Assembly: GCF_020905295.1 (NCBI RefSeq)
Contig: NZ_JAJJMM010000001.1
Location: 3,348,001-3,412,000 of the forward strand
DNA from: Flavobacterium piscisymbiosum
GTDB lineage: Bacteria; Bacteroidota; Bacteroidia; Flavobacteriales; Flavobacteriaceae
DNA: 64,000 nt
Reading direction: 5' to 3'
Made by a program: the position numbers and the translations under genes. This document shows, piece after piece, positions 25,748 through 34,653 of the stretch (the stretch's first letter is position 1; each line of letters opens with the position of its first letter). The notes under the pieces are model-generated. The model had not been told where the DNA came from. It was given only the letters and a program-made list of their open reading frames with translations, and did not search any database.

Positions 25748-25789
25748 AATCAATTGTATTCTTTTTTAAATTATGTTTTGCGAATAATT

Positions 25790-25836
25790 TAACCGCTAAG
25801 ATCACTAAGATTTACGCTAAGCTCGCAAAGGTTTTA
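25790..25836. repeat. Dispersed 'CGCTAAG / CGCAAAG' repeat
   Basis: AACCGCTAAGATCACTAAGA, then TTTACGCTAAGCTCGCAAAG. A member of a degenerate intergenic repeat family found at least seven times in the window. Confidence 0.5.
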
Positions 25837-25912
25837 AAGATTAATCTTAGATAACTTCAACAAGTTTTATCCATAATATCATTTTCAAAGTAGAAGACTT
25901 TGAAAATGTGAT

Positions 25913-25982
25913 AAAATCTAAAATCTAAAATCTAAAATCTAAAATCTAAAATCTAAAATCTAAAATCTAAAATCTAAAATCT
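25913..25982. repeat. Ten tandem copies of the heptamer AAAATCT
   Basis: Ten uninterrupted, perfect copies, ending inside the stop codon of the S41 protease gene (25981-25983). A loose relative of the pattern (two units plus variants) recurs near 31016-31046. Confidence 0.95.
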
Positions 25983-28011
25983 ACTTCGCCGCATTAAACT
26001 CATTAATAACATTCACCGCTTCATTCAGGTACGGATTTGTTTTGAGATTATTAATCTGGTATTGATTTATGGTTTTGTCATTAGGATAAGCACCTAACAA
26101 AAACTGATTCACGGTAGAGTTATAAACGTCTAACGGATTATTTTCATCATTAAAAGTATTGATTTCTTTCCAAAGAGAATTTACAGTTTTTTTCTGTTTA
26201 AAAACCGCATCCAAAGTCATCGGAATCTCTGCTTTTGGCGTATTAACAAGCTGATCAATTTTAAGATTTATCTTTTTAATATTATTAAAGAAATAATTAT
26301 CTGCCAATCGGTTCGTACTGTTTTTTGCCAGTTTATCGATGAGAGCTCTTTTTACGTAAGGTCTGAATTTTAAAGAGGTTTGAATGCTATCATTTTTAAT
26401 AGCCGTAGGGAAATCGCTTTCCTTTTGATAAACACCTTCGTAAAATTCAGGTAAAACTACATCAGGTTTTACTCCAATATACTGATGACTTTTCCCTGTA
26501 ACCCGGTAAAATTTGTTTATTGTAATTTTTAGAAAGTCGGTATTTTTAGTTTCGTCAAGCGAAAGAATAGTTTGCATCGTAGCTTTTCCAAGCGTATTGC
26601 TGCCTAACAATAGCGCACGATTATAATCTTGCATTATAGAAGAGAAAAATTCGCTTGCCGAAGCTGTATTACTATTCACCAAAATCACAATTGGCCCTTT
26701 ATAAATCAAACCTTTATAAGGATCATTTATGACCGATGTACCATGTTTGTTATCTACAACAATCGAAAGCGGACCGTAATCTATAAACATTCCGGCCAGT
26801 TTTATGGCTTCTTCCATAGATCCTCCGCCGTTGTCAATTAAATCAATTACAAGGCCTTTTATATTATCTCTTTCCAGTTTTATCACTTCTCGAGCCACAT
26901 CATCGGCACAACCTTTTCGGCTGTTACCATCCAAATCAGCATAAAAACTCGGAATTTTGATGTAGCCAATTTTACTGTCTTTGCCAATAATAAAACTGAA
27001 AACCGAATTATCTTCATCCTTCATTACCTGCTTTTCGATATACACATCAAAGCTTTTACCCGAATTTCGCTTTAGCGTAAGCGTAATACTTTTATTCGAT
27101 TCAGACAAAATCATAGTCGAAATAGATTCTAACGAAGCACATGAAACCTGCAGCGATTCTTTTTGATTGGATATCGAAACAATCTGATCGCCTTTTTTTA
27201 TTTGCCCCGTCTGATAAGCCGGGCCATTAGGGTCAAGTTCTGCTATAATAATTTCATTTTTTTCGTTTAGGCTCACAGTCATCCCAAGAGACAAATGTTC
27301 TTTTGATAACGAAGCAACAAAACTCGTTTTAGAATCATCACTAAAATAGGCTGTATGCGGATCAAAATAAGTACAAAAGTAATTGTAGAGCTTTTCTTCC
27401 TGTTTCGTATTGGTTTCTAAAAGTGTGTTTATTCTGCAAATTTCATTTGCAACAATCAGGTTTTTAGACTTTAATTCAATCGACTTAAAATTAGTTTTAA
27501 GAGAATCTAAATTATCACTGGATTCAGCAATTTCGTCCAGAATCTGATAACGGATTTTTTTAGACCATACTTTTTCGAGATCTTCTTTTTTAAGGTAAAA
27601 AGCAAAGGATTTTTTATAAAACCTGATGGTGTCTTTTTTAGCATAATCCATCGGTTCTTTTTGAATTTTTTCTAGAACAGTTTTCGTTCTCAAAAGGCCC
27701 TTTTTATATACAGATGTAATATCGGCTAAAAAATCACAATGATCGCTCAGGATAAGGTCATCCAGATTGGTACGATATTTATCGGCTAATTCGTCATATT
27801 CAGATTTATAAAAGATGTTTCTCGAGGGATCTAATTCATTAATTAAATTATCAAAAACAAAAACCGATAAACTATCGTCTACCAGTTTTGGTCTAATATG
27901 TTCCTCCTGAATAAGTGCATTTATTTTGTTTAGTATTTCACAAGTGTTGTCGCTACTTTGACTAAATACAACATTGGTAAACAACATCAATACTAATAAT
28001 ATTTTTTTCAT
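25981..28011 (-). CDS. S41 family C-terminal processing peptidase
   Basis: 676 residues. Signal peptide MKKILLVLMLFTNVVFSQ places it in the periplasm. The N-terminal helical region (20-220) is followed by a PDZ domain (about 225-320; GMTVSLNEKNEIIIAELDPNGPAYQTGQIKKGDQI) and the tail-specific protease core with GYIKIPSF, VIDLIDNGGGSMEEAI and the catalytic Ser in NSNTASASEFF and Lys in LGSNTLGKATMQ. The C-terminal 130 residues are helical. This is the long Prc/Tsp type, smaller than E. coli Prc but the same order. The last codons touch a tandem heptamer repeat. Confidence 0.92.
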   Translation of the reverse strand: MKKILLVLMLFTNVVFSQSSDNTCEILNKINALIQEEHIRPKLVDDSLSVFVFDNLINELDPSRNIFYKSEYDELADKYRTNLDDLILSDHCDFLADITSVYKKGLLRTKTVLEKIQKEPMDYAKKDTIRFYKKSFAFYLKKEDLEKVWSKKIRYQILDEIAESSDNLDSLKTNFKSIELKSKNLIVANEICRINTLLETNTKQEEKLYNYFCTYFDPHTAYFSDDSKTSFVASLSKEHLSLGMTVSLNEKNEIIIAELDPNGPAYQTGQIKKGDQIVSISNQKESLQVSCASLESISTMILSESNKSITLTLKRNSGKSFDVYIEKQVMKDEDNSVFSFIIGKDSKIGYIKIPSFYADLDGNSRKGCADDVAREVIKLERDNIKGLVIDLIDNGGGSMEEAIKLAGMFIDYGPLSIVVDNKHGTSVINDPYKGLIYKGPIVILVNSNTASASEFFSSIMQDYNRALLLGSNTLGKATMQTILSLDETKNTDFLKITINKFYRVTGKSHQYIGVKPDVVLPEFYEGVYQKESDFPTAIKNDSIQTSLKFRPYVKRALIDKLAKNSTNRLADNYFFNNIKKINLKIDQLVNTPKAEIPMTLDAVFKQKKTVNSLWKEINTFNDENNPLDVYNSTVNQFLLGAYPNDKTINQYQINNLKTNPYLNEAVNVINEFNAAK

Positions 28012-28141
28012 AAATCGAAAATCTTCGTTTAGACTAAAATTACACTTTATTTTTTGATAAAAAGTTACAATTTTTCTAAAATTTCTTACATCGTAACGAT
28101 TTGTTTTTAATAGGCGATTTTCAAATCACTAAAAAAAATAG

Positions 28142-28199
28142 CCACGAATTCATGAATTATTTGATAGCGTTTAAATAAAAAATTCGTGAGTTCGTGCCA
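28142..28199. repeat. Inverted repeat (CACGAATT type)
   Basis: CCACGAATTCATGAATT at the left and AATTCGTGAGTTCGTG at the right are imperfect complements. Similar CACGAATT elements are common between flavobacterial genes. Confidence 0.5.
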
Positions 28200-28203
28200 A
28201 AAA

Positions 28204-28231
28204 AAAATGCGCTACTTTTAAGTAACGCATT
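28204..28231 (-). terminator. gcvT terminator
   Basis: AATGCG and CGCATT (28206-28211, 28226-28231) with inner ACTT/AAGT pairs; T's follow on the minus strand. Confidence 0.8.
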
Positions 28232-28253
28232 GCTGAAATTTTTATATTAAAAA

Positions 28254-29336
28254 CTATTTCTTGTAAAAAGGTAATTTAACCACTTTAGCCGGAACATCAT
28301 TTTTTCTGATTCTAATAAAAACATCGCTGTCAACCGCGCTATTGTTTACTGTAACATATCCTAAACCAATACCTTTATTCATAGAAGGCGACATTGTTCC
28401 CGAAGTTACAATACCAATTACTTCGCCAGCTGCATCAACAATTTCGTAATCATGTCTTGGCACCGCGCGTTCCTGCATTTCAAAAGCTACCAATTTTCTC
28501 GTAACACCAGCTTCTTTTTGTTTTTTCAAACCTTCAGAATTGGTAAAATCTTTAGTAAATTTAGTAATCCATCCCAATCCTGCTTCAAGCGGAGAAGTAG
28601 AGTCATTAATGTCATTTCCGTACAAACAGAAACCCATTTCAAGACGCAAAGTATCACGAGCCGCTAATCCAATTGGTTTAATACCAAAAGCTGCACCAGC
28701 CTCAAAAACTTTATTCCAGATCGCTTCAGCATCTTCATTTTTGCAGTAAATTTCAAATCCACCAGAACCGGTATAACCAGTTGCAGAGATAATTACATCA
28801 TTAAAACCAGCAAAATCAGCCACTTCAAAATGGTAATAAGCAATCGCCGATAAATCTATAGAAGACAAAGGCTGCATAGCTTCAACCGCTTTTGGCCCCT
28901 GAATCGCTAATAAAGAGTAATCATCAGACAGGTTTTTCATATCAACACCCAAATCATTGTGCGATGAAATCCAGTTCCAGTCCTTGTCAATATTCGAAGC
29001 ATTTACAACCAATAAATACTCTTCCTCTTTCATTTTATACACAATCAAATCATCTACGATTCCGCCTTCATTGTTTGGCAAACAAGAATATTGCGCTCTA
29101 CCAATCGTCAAAGTCGAAGCATCATTCGAAGTTACTTTCTGAATCAAAGCCAAAGCATTTGGCCCCGTCAACAAAAATTCACCCATATGCGAAACGTCAA
29201 AAACGCCCACACCAGTACGAACCGTTTCGTGTTCAGCGTTAATTCCCTCATAAGTAATAGGCATATTATAACCCGCAAAAGGAAGCATTTTCGCTCCCAA
29301 ACTCTCATGTATGTGCGTAAGCGCAGTATTTTTCAT
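28254..29336 (-). CDS. gcvT: Glycine cleavage system T protein (aminomethyltransferase)
   Basis: 360 residues, normal length. GcvT transfers the aminomethyl carbon from lipoylated GcvH to tetrahydrofolate, releasing ammonia. Start [25 protein letters not shown] and [19 protein letters not shown] are the usual N-terminal marks; the folate pocket includes [13 protein letters not shown] and the catalytic aspartate lies in [10 protein letters not shown]. The C-terminal barrel (280-360) is complete. gcvH and gcvP are not beside it, as is common in Flavobacterium. Own promoter and terminator. Confidence 0.95.
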   Translation of the reverse strand: MKNTALTHIHESLGAKMLPFAGYNMPITYEGINAEHETVRTGVGVFDVSHMGEFLLTGPNALALIQKVTSNDASTLTIGRAQYSCLPNNEGGIVDDLIVYKMKEEEYLLVVNASNIDKDWNWISSHNDLGVDMKNLSDDYSLLAIQGPKAVEAMQPLSSIDLSAIAYYHFEVADFAGFNDVIISATGYTGSGGFEIYCKNEDAEAIWNKVFEAGAAFGIKPIGLAARDTLRLEMGFCLYGNDINDSTSPLEAGLGWITKFTKDFTNSEGLKKQKEAGVTRKLVAFEMQERAVPRHDYEIVDAAGEVIGIVTSGTMSPSMNKGIGLGYVTVNNSAVDSDVFIRIRKNDVPAKVVKLPFYKK

Positions 29337-29361
29337 TGTGTTGTTTTATAAAATTGTGTCG

Positions 29362-29369
29362 CAAATTTA
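29362..29369 (-). promoter_or_regulatory. gcvT promoter -7 element (TAAATTTG)
   Basis: On the minus strand TAAATTTG, 25 bases before the gcvT ATG. No glycine riboswitch was recognised in the short leader. Confidence 0.55.
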
Positions 29370-29421
29370 TTCAAAAAATATATAAAAATGATAGTCTAAA
29401 TTATAAATTTCGCAATAATTG

Positions 29422-29567
29422 GGAGCAATTCCAGCTTTTCGTTACAAGTCCTCATAAAAAAAGCAAAGTTTCTAATGTTCTAAAAAGAGCTTCCGTTGGT
29501 CGCTTTTTTAGAACAAGAAACTTTTGCTTTTTTTACTCCGGGCTTTTCACTGCAATCTGGGCTAGGA
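29422..29567 (-). ncRNA. Structured RNA candidate, Flavo-1-like
   Basis: On the minus strand the segment begins TAGCCCAGATTGCAGTGAAA, passes GCCCGGAGT, forms a long hairpin (GCAAAAGTTTCT and TTCTAAAAA pair with TTTTTAGAAC and AGAAACTTTGC), and ends GACTTGTAACGAAAAGC then GGAATTGCTCC. The order TAGCCC..GAT..CAGTG..hairpin..GTAACG..GCTCC recurs between genes of many Flavobacterium genomes and fits my memory of the Flavo-1 RNA motif of Bacteroidota. The match to that Rfam family is from memory and uncertain; the long hairpin is plain to see. Confidence 0.5.
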
Positions 29568-29660
29568 CATTTCGATAATAAGAAACATTTTCTTCTTCAA
29601 TTTTTATGTAACTTTAATTAACTAATTTAATCCATTGGTGTAAGCGTAAAAAAAATAATT

Positions 29661-29810
29661 AAACACATAGAAACATAGCTTTTATGATTTTGAAAAAGTA
29701 AATTAAAAAGAAACTCGTTTCTCACACATAGTCCCGATAGCTATCGGGATGTGTTAATGCAAGTAAAACGCCTTTTCTGAATTCAATCATGCTAATGTTT
29801 CTATGTGTTT
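29661..29810. repeat. 150-bp inverted-repeat element
   Basis: AAACACATAGAAACAT at 29661-29676 and its exact complement at 29795-29810. The loop holds the perfect palindrome TCCCGATAGCTATCGGGA (29732-29749), which recurs at 62637-62654. No ORF inside. Confidence 0.6.
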
Positions 29811-29978
29811 AAAAAATATACTCAACGTGCTATTTATTAAATTAAGAAAGAGCGTACAGCAGCCAAATTAAAAATCCGTTTTTATCCGCGTTTTTACGAA
29901 GTAAATCCGTTTTATCCGCGTTAGAATTAACCTAAATTCATAGATAATTAAAATATTACAATAGATAAATAAGCTCAA

Positions 29979-30827
29979 ATGAAAGATCCGCTTTTAATCA
30001 CAAAAGAAGAAATTCTAAAATTCTACAAGCCCGTAAATCCTCATACACACAAAGGACTTCAGGGCCACGCAGTGATTATTGCCGGAAGTTACGGCAAAAT
30101 AGGAGCGGCAGTTTTAGCATCAAAATCCTGCCTAAAATCCGGTTGCGGACTCGTAACTACTTTTACACCAAAATGTGGCTATCAAATCCTTCAAATCTCA
30201 ATTCCCGAAGTGATGGTTGTCACCGATGAAAATGCCAATTTTATCACCAATATTCATTTTCCTATTCAGCCACAAGCCATCGCAATTGGCCCCGGAATAG
30301 GGAAGGAGCTGGGCACACAAAAAGCCTTATTCGAATTTTTAAGAATCAACAAAGTACCTTTGGTACTCGATGCCGATGCGTTAAACATCCTCGCCGAGAA
30401 TCAATCCTGGTTAGCATTAGTTCCCGAAAACACAATTCTTACACCACATCCAAAAGAACTCGAACGCTTAATAGGCAAATGGAATTCAGAATCCGAAAAA
30501 TTTCAAAAAACAATCGCTTTCTCCGAAAAATACAAAGTGATTATCGTCATGAAAGGCGCACCAACCTACATCATCAATAAAACCGAAATCTACGAAAATA
30601 CAACAGGAAATGCAGCCTTAGCCACCGCAGGAAGCGGCGACACCCTAACCGGAATCATAACAAGTTTTGTAGCGCAAGGTTACGAACCCAGATATGCCGT
30701 AAAATTGGGCGTTTATCTTCATGGCCTAACAGCCGATATTGCTTTGCCACAAACAGGATATCAATCTTTTATAGCATCAGATATTATTGAGAATCTTGGT
30801 AAAGCATTTTTGAGCTTGGAAACTTAA
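29979..30827 (+). CDS. nnrD: ADP-dependent NAD(P)H-hydrate dehydratase
   Basis: 282 residues. Repairs hydrated NAD(P)H using ADP. Only the ribokinase-like dehydratase domain is present: [24 protein letters not shown] near the start, [29 protein letters not shown] and the nucleotide motif [13 protein letters not shown] with its catalytic aspartate. The epimerase domain (NnrE), which in E. coli is fused at the N-terminus, is absent, so here the epimerase must be elsewhere. The 150 bases upstream include short direct repeats containing ATCCG and TATCCGCG. Confidence 0.9.
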   Translation: MKDPLLITKEEILKFYKPVNPHTHKGLQGHAVIIAGSYGKIGAAVLASKSCLKSGCGLVTTFTPKCGYQILQISIPEVMVVTDENANFITNIHFPIQPQAIAIGPGIGKELGTQKALFEFLRINKVPLVLDADALNILAENQSWLALVPENTILTPHPKELERLIGKWNSESEKFQKTIAFSEKYKVIIVMKGAPTYIINKTEIYENTTGNAALATAGSGDTLTGIITSFVAQGYEPRYAVKLGVYLHGLTADIALPQTGYQSFIASDIIENLGKAFLSLET

Positions 30828-30831
30828 AAAA

Positions 30832-30971
30832 TTAACCGCAAACGACGCTAAGGTTTATGCAAGGTTCGCAAAGATTTTTTGTTGTAGCTTGTTGCATTAA
30901 GCTTGTCAGGCTGAGCGAAGTCGAAGCCCACGTTCCAATTGGCAAGTCCTTCGACTTCGCTCAGGATGACA
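30832..30971. repeat. Two intergenic repeats side by side
   Basis: 30832-30876 belongs to the CGCTAAG/CGCAAAG family. 30904-30971 is an inverted repeat: CTGAGCGAAGTCGAAG at the left and its complement CTTCGACTTCGCTCAG at the right, with TGTCA/TGACA ends, a pattern widespread in Bacteroidota. 31016-31046 then has loose AATCTAAAATCTA repeats. Confidence 0.65.
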
Positions 30972-31124
30972 TAAAATGAGAATAAATCTGCAAAATCTGT
31001 ATGAACAAGAAAAAAATCTAAAATCTACCTTCTACAATCTAAAATCAAAAAAACGTAAGTTTGTAATATCAAAGATTAGAAACTTAGCAACTCAGTTTCT
31101 TAGCATCTTTGAATCTTAAAAAAA

Positions 31125-31907
31125 ATGAAAAACAATTTCGATCTTAGAACGGTAAACGTTACCCGATATATAACGCCTTTGCGCGAAGGCGGTTCTTTAC
31201 CCGCTTTGGCAGAAGCCGATGACGATTTTAAATACGTCCTAAAATTTAGAGGAGCCGGTCACGGCGTAAAAGCCCTAATAGCCGAATTAGTAGGCGGACA
31301 AATCGCAAAAGCCCTTAAATTACAATTACCCGAATTGGTTTTTGCTAATCTCGACGAAGCCTTTGGCAGAAACGAAGGCGATGAAGAAATTCAGGATTTA
31401 CTACAAGGAAGCCAGGGATTAAATCTGGCACTTCATTTTTTATCCGGTGCTATTACTTTCGATCCTGTTGTAACAACTGTAGACCCAAAACTAGCGTCGC
31501 AAATTGTTTGGCTTGATGCTTATATTACCAATGTCGATCGTACATTCAGAAATACCAATATGCTGATTTGGCATAAAGAATTATGGCTTATTGATCACGG
31601 TGCATGTTTGTATTTTCATCATTCCTGGAACAATTGGGAACAACACGCCAAAAGCCCTTTTGCATTGATAAAAGATCATGTTTTATTGCCACAAGCCTCA
31701 CTTCTAAAAGAAGTTGACGCCGAATATAAAGCACTTTTAACACCCGAAATTCTGGTAGATATTGTAAATACAATTCCAGAAGAGTGGCTGCAATGGGAAG
31801 ACACAGATGAAACTCCCGAAGCTTTGCGAAATGTATATTTACAGTTTTTGCAAACCAGATTAAATAATTCCGAAATCTTTGTAAATCAGGCTCAAAATGC
31901 AAGATAG
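31125..31907 (+). CDS. HipA-like kinase domain protein
   Basis: 260 residues, a compact HipA-type kinase fold without the N-terminal HipA domain. Visible parts: LREGGSLPALAEADD, the ATP lysine in YVLKFRGAGHGVKAL, the helix VGGQIAKALKLQLPE, the catalytic loop WLDAYITNVDRTFRNTNML with Asp and Asn, and the metal aspartate in LWLIDHGACLYFHHSW, in the place of a DFG. It overlaps the next gene by 11 bases. The HipA_2-like and DUF3037 pairing recurs in many bacteria and looks like a functional unit, perhaps toxin-like or stress-related, but without proven function. No HipB-type antitoxin is present. Confidence 0.82.
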   Translation: MKNNFDLRTVNVTRYITPLREGGSLPALAEADDDFKYVLKFRGAGHGVKALIAELVGGQIAKALKLQLPELVFANLDEAFGRNEGDEEIQDLLQGSQGLNLALHFLSGAITFDPVVTTVDPKLASQIVWLDAYITNVDRTFRNTNMLIWHKELWLIDHGACLYFHHSWNNWEQHAKSPFALIKDHVLLPQASLLKEVDAEYKALLTPEILVDIVNTIPEEWLQWEDTDETPEALRNVYLQFLQTRLNNSEIFVNQAQNAR

Positions 31908-32280
31908 TCACTTATATGAGTATGCCGTAATTCGTGTTGTGCCAAGAGTAGAGCGCGAAGAATTCCTGAATATCGGAATCATTTTGTTTTGTAAAAGAGC
32001 CAAATTTATAAAAGTATTGCATCACATAAACGATGCTAAAATCGAAGCCTTATCAAACGATTTTGATATCGAACAACTGCATTGTAATATAATAGCATTA
32101 GAAAAAATAGTAAACGGAACCAAAGACAGCGGCCCAATAGGAGCAATGGAGATTCCGGAACGTTTTCGCTGGTTAACCGCTATTCGTAGTTCAGCGATTC
32201 AAACTTCCAGACCGCATTCAGGATTATCTCAGGATTTAGAAAAAACGATTCAGCGTTTGTTTGAAGAACAGGTGTTATAA
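31897..32280 (+). CDS. DUF3037 protein, partner of the HipA-like kinase
   Basis: 127 residues. Its ATG lies inside the last codons of the kinase gene (11-base overlap), so the two are translationally coupled. The family core is clear: YEYAVIRVVPRVEREEFLNIGIILFC at 7-32, then a helical region and GPIGAMEIPERFRWLTAIRSSAIQTSRPHSGL. Function unknown; the fixed pairing with HipA-like kinases suggests it is a partner, substrate or inhibitor. Confidence 0.85.
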   Translation: MQDSHLYEYAVIRVVPRVEREEFLNIGIILFCKRAKFIKVLHHINDAKIEALSNDFDIEQLHCNIIALEKIVNGTKDSGPIGAMEIPERFRWLTAIRSSAIQTSRPHSGLSQDLEKTIQRLFEEQVL

Positions 32281-32287
32281 TCGTTTT

Positions 32288-32541
32288 AAACCATATAAGT
32301 TATATAAGAAAATTTAAGCCTTTACTTAAAATAATCTCGCAAAGATGCGAAATCGCAAAGAATTATAAGAAAAAAATTTTGCGACTCTGCGTCTTTGCGA
32401 GATTATAAAAATAGGCTAAAACAAAAACTTAGCGTCTTAGTGCCTTTGTGGCAAAAAACAGTAAAAAAAATAACCATATAAGTTATATAAGAAATCATAA
32501 GCCTGGTGACTTAAATTTCCTCATAAACTTATATGGTTTAA
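32288..32541. repeat. Nested repeat cluster after the DUF3037 gene
   Basis: CCATATAAGTTATATAAGA occurs at about 32290 and 32474, and its partial complement AACTTATATGGTT at 32527-32539, so the whole can fold back. Inside, ATAATCTCGCAAAGA (32328 on) and TCTTTGCGAGATTAT (to 32405) form a 15-bp perfect stem of the CGCAAAG family. Confidence 0.65.
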
Positions 32542-32574
32542 AATAAAAAAAAACTAAAAAACTAACTCATATTA

Positions 32575-33687
32575 TTAAAACGATCCGCAGATGTTTCCGC
32601 CTAAAGTAGCTCCTGCATTTGCAGAAACATCAGCTTTCACAGCCGTTTTATCCAGTTTTACGATCGAATAAGGAGGAGTGAAAGCGGTTTTACTTCCTGT
32701 TTGATTTCCAGATGTATTGGTGAAAACATTATCAACTGCTGTAACAGCTGTATAACCTGTCATCAAATCAATAGGAGTTTTTACACCTTCAAAAACGTTT
32801 GCTTCAACACGAATATCAGCTTCAAAACCGGCAGCGATACATTTATTGCTCACAGTACTGTTAAAGAAACTGTTTACGATATGCACTTTTCCAAAACGTA
32901 CTCTTGGCATTCTTTCTTTGCATCCCGGAGCCCACCAGCAACGAGCGAAAGTAATTCTTAATTTTCCACGATCTCCTGTAGCACCGTCGCTTGAACCAAT
33001 TAAGTTAGAATATCTGTGATCATCAGATCCTCCTGAACCTCCGGCTTTTGGTGGTTTCAGGTAATGAAATTTAGAATAAGTAACCGAAATATAATCAGAT
33101 TTGTTTTTGATGTCAAAGTTTCCGTCGACACCATCTCTAAATTCGCAGTGGTCAACCCATACGTTTGTACATTCGTCAAGAATAGCATTATCCCAACCGT
33201 CAGTATCGTAAGCACCAGGTCCTTCAAAAATAAGATTTCTGATAATGATGTTCTTACATCTTTTGATGTTGATAATACCAGATGCATCTTTAGTTTGATT
33301 AGTCGAAACTAATTTTGCACCATTCGCACCATAAATAGTTTTACCTGTTTGATCCTGAAATGACAATCTTGTTGTAACAGTAATGGTACCCGTAACTTTG
33401 ATCACTTTTACAGAACTGTTTTCAATTGCAGATTTCAATTGAGCATACGTAGTAACATTTGTTTCAGCAGCAGTTCCTCCACCAGTTACACTTCCGTTTT
33501 GCGAAGCCCATCCCGGAACCTGCGCACAGTTTCCAATTTTTGCGGTTACACTACCAGATACAGGTGTAGTTGTTTCAATACTAGCACTCTCATCATTTGC
33601 AGACGAAGCAATTTCTTCCGTGTTACAGGCTGTAAAACCTAAAATCAGTGTTAGTAAGAACACTGACATTGTTGATTTAATTTTCAT
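32575..33687 (-). CDS. Pectate lyase-like polysaccharide lyase (PL1), lipoprotein
   Basis: 370 residues. Signal peptide with lipobox L-G-F-T-A-C at 17-21, so the protein is probably anchored to the outer membrane after export. A Ser/Thr-rich spacer is followed by a right-handed beta-helix (about 75-350). PL1 marks are present: NIIIRNLIFEGP, the calcium-site motif WVDHCEFRDGVDGNFDIKNKSDYISVTYSKF, and the catalytic arginine region KERMPRVRFGKVHIVNSFFNS. It eliminates pectate or a similar polyuronide. It stands alone, without SusCD or other CAZymes in view. A perfect palindrome upstream may be a LacI-type operator. Confidence 0.88.
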   Translation of the reverse strand: MKIKSTMSVFLLTLILGFTACNTEEIASSANDESASIETTTPVSGSVTAKIGNCAQVPGWASQNGSVTGGGTAAETNVTTYAQLKSAIENSSVKVIKVTGTITVTTRLSFQDQTGKTIYGANGAKLVSTNQTKDASGIINIKRCKNIIIRNLIFEGPGAYDTDGWDNAILDECTNVWVDHCEFRDGVDGNFDIKNKSDYISVTYSKFHYLKPPKAGGSGGSDDHRYSNLIGSSDGATGDRGKLRITFARCWWAPGCKERMPRVRFGKVHIVNSFFNSTVSNKCIAAGFEADIRVEANVFEGVKTPIDLMTGYTAVTAVDNVFTNTSGNQTGSKTAFTPPYSIVKLDKTAVKADVSANAGATLGGNICGSF

Positions 33688-33846
33688 AATAATAAATTTG
33701 GGGGTTTATATAATTTAACACTGCAAAACTGACTATAAATATTTGCTAAAAAGTTGAACAAGTTCAATATTTTGAAAATAAATTGATTAAAAGTGTTTTT
33801 TTAACAGTTGTTAATTTACAAAAATGCATAAAAAGGGTACTTTTAC

Positions 33847-33858
33847 GTAATCGATTAC
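33847..33858. promoter_or_regulatory. Perfect palindrome GTAATCGATTAC, LacI-type operator candidate
   Basis: A 12-bp perfect palindrome with central CG, between the divergent pectate lyase and Crp/Fnr genes, 160 bases before the lyase ATG. CG-centred AATCGATT palindromes are typical of LacI-family operators that control sugar use. No LacI gene is in the window. Confidence 0.45.
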
Positions 33859-33918
33859 ATTATTTTTCATTCATTCACCTACTTACGCCCCTGAGTAAGA
33901 ATAAAAGTAAAAAACCAC

Positions 33919-34488
33919 ATGTATAAAAACCTACGATTAAGTATTGAACTCAAAATTCCGTTAACAGATCAAGAATGGAATTTTATTGTTGAAAAAGCCG
34001 AGTTCATAAAACTCAAGAAGAATGAATTTTTACAGATTCAGAATTCTAATAGTTCCTACGAAGGCTTTATTTTAAAAGGTGCTTTCAAAACCTACATTTT
34101 GAATGATAATGGTACCGAAAGTGTAATTTTCTTTTCGTTCGAAAACGAATGGATGTGTGACCTCGAAAGTTTCTATCATCAAAAGCCTACAACCTACAAC
34201 ATCAAGGCGATAGAAGACAGCGAGATTCTGGTGATTAACAAAACAAACAAAGCAATTTTATTTGAGCAAGTACCCAAGCTAATCCAGTTTCACATCATTA
34301 TGGTCGAAAAAGCCAATATTGCCATTCAGCAAAGACTTATAGATGTCTTAAACAAAACCTCGAAACAGAGGTATCTGGAGTTTATTGAGAAACATCCGCA
34401 AAAAGCAGATAAAATCAATAACAGAAATTTGTCTTCTTATCTTGGTGTGTCGCACGAGTTTTTATCGAAGATTAAAAAGAGGTGCTAA
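33919..34488 (+). CDS. Crp/Fnr family transcriptional regulator
   Basis: 189 residues. An N-terminal cyclic-nucleotide-type beta-barrel (about 10-115; KKNEFLQIQNSNSSYEGFILKGAFKTYIL) and a dimer helix (EQVPKLIQFHIIMVEKANIAIQQRL) are followed by a short C-terminal winged-helix part (NNRNLSSYLGVSHEFLSKIKKR). No FNR cysteines are present, so an oxygen sensor is unlikely; the PFAM cAMP-contact residues are not conserved either. This short type is common in Bacteroidota; the effector is unknown. Confidence 0.85.
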   Translation: MYKNLRLSIELKIPLTDQEWNFIVEKAEFIKLKKNEFLQIQNSNSSYEGFILKGAFKTYILNDNGTESVIFFSFENEWMCDLESFYHQKPTTYNIKAIEDSEILVINKTNKAILFEQVPKLIQFHIIMVEKANIAIQQRLIDVLNKTSKQRYLEFIEKHPQKADKINNRNLSSYLGVSHEFLSKIKKRC

Positions 34489-34524
34489 GGTCCTGAGATG
34501 CTAAGTTTCTAAGACTTTAAAAAA

Positions 34525-34637
34525 AATCGCGCAAAGTCGCTAAGTCGCAAAGAAAGTAAACTTAGCGACTTAGCGTCTTTGCGCGATTAAAAAATTTAGC
34601 GAACATCGCGTAAAACCTTGCGTTCTTTGCGGTTAAA
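34525..34637. repeat. Hairpin-forming CGCAAAG/CGCTAAG repeat
   Basis: AATCGCGCAAAG and CGCTAAGTCGC at the left pair with GCGACTTAGCG and CTTTGCGCGATT at the right: 26 of 28 bases complementary. A further ..GCGTAAAACCTTGCGTTCTTTGCGG unit follows. The best example of the family. Confidence 0.75.
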
Positions 34638-34653
34638 CCTGAAACATTCCAAA

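Noticed and set aside
25913..25982. Tandem heptamers as a CRISPR-like array
   Set aside because: Units are 7 bases, contiguous and without spacers, and no cas gene is in the window.
28892..29351. Several long plus-strand ORFs opposite gcvT
   Set aside because: They are antisense frames of a well conserved gene, of odd composition, without promoter or family features.
29337..29361. Glycine riboswitch before gcvT
   Set aside because: The leader between the -7 element and the ATG is only about 20 bases, too short for the riboswitch.
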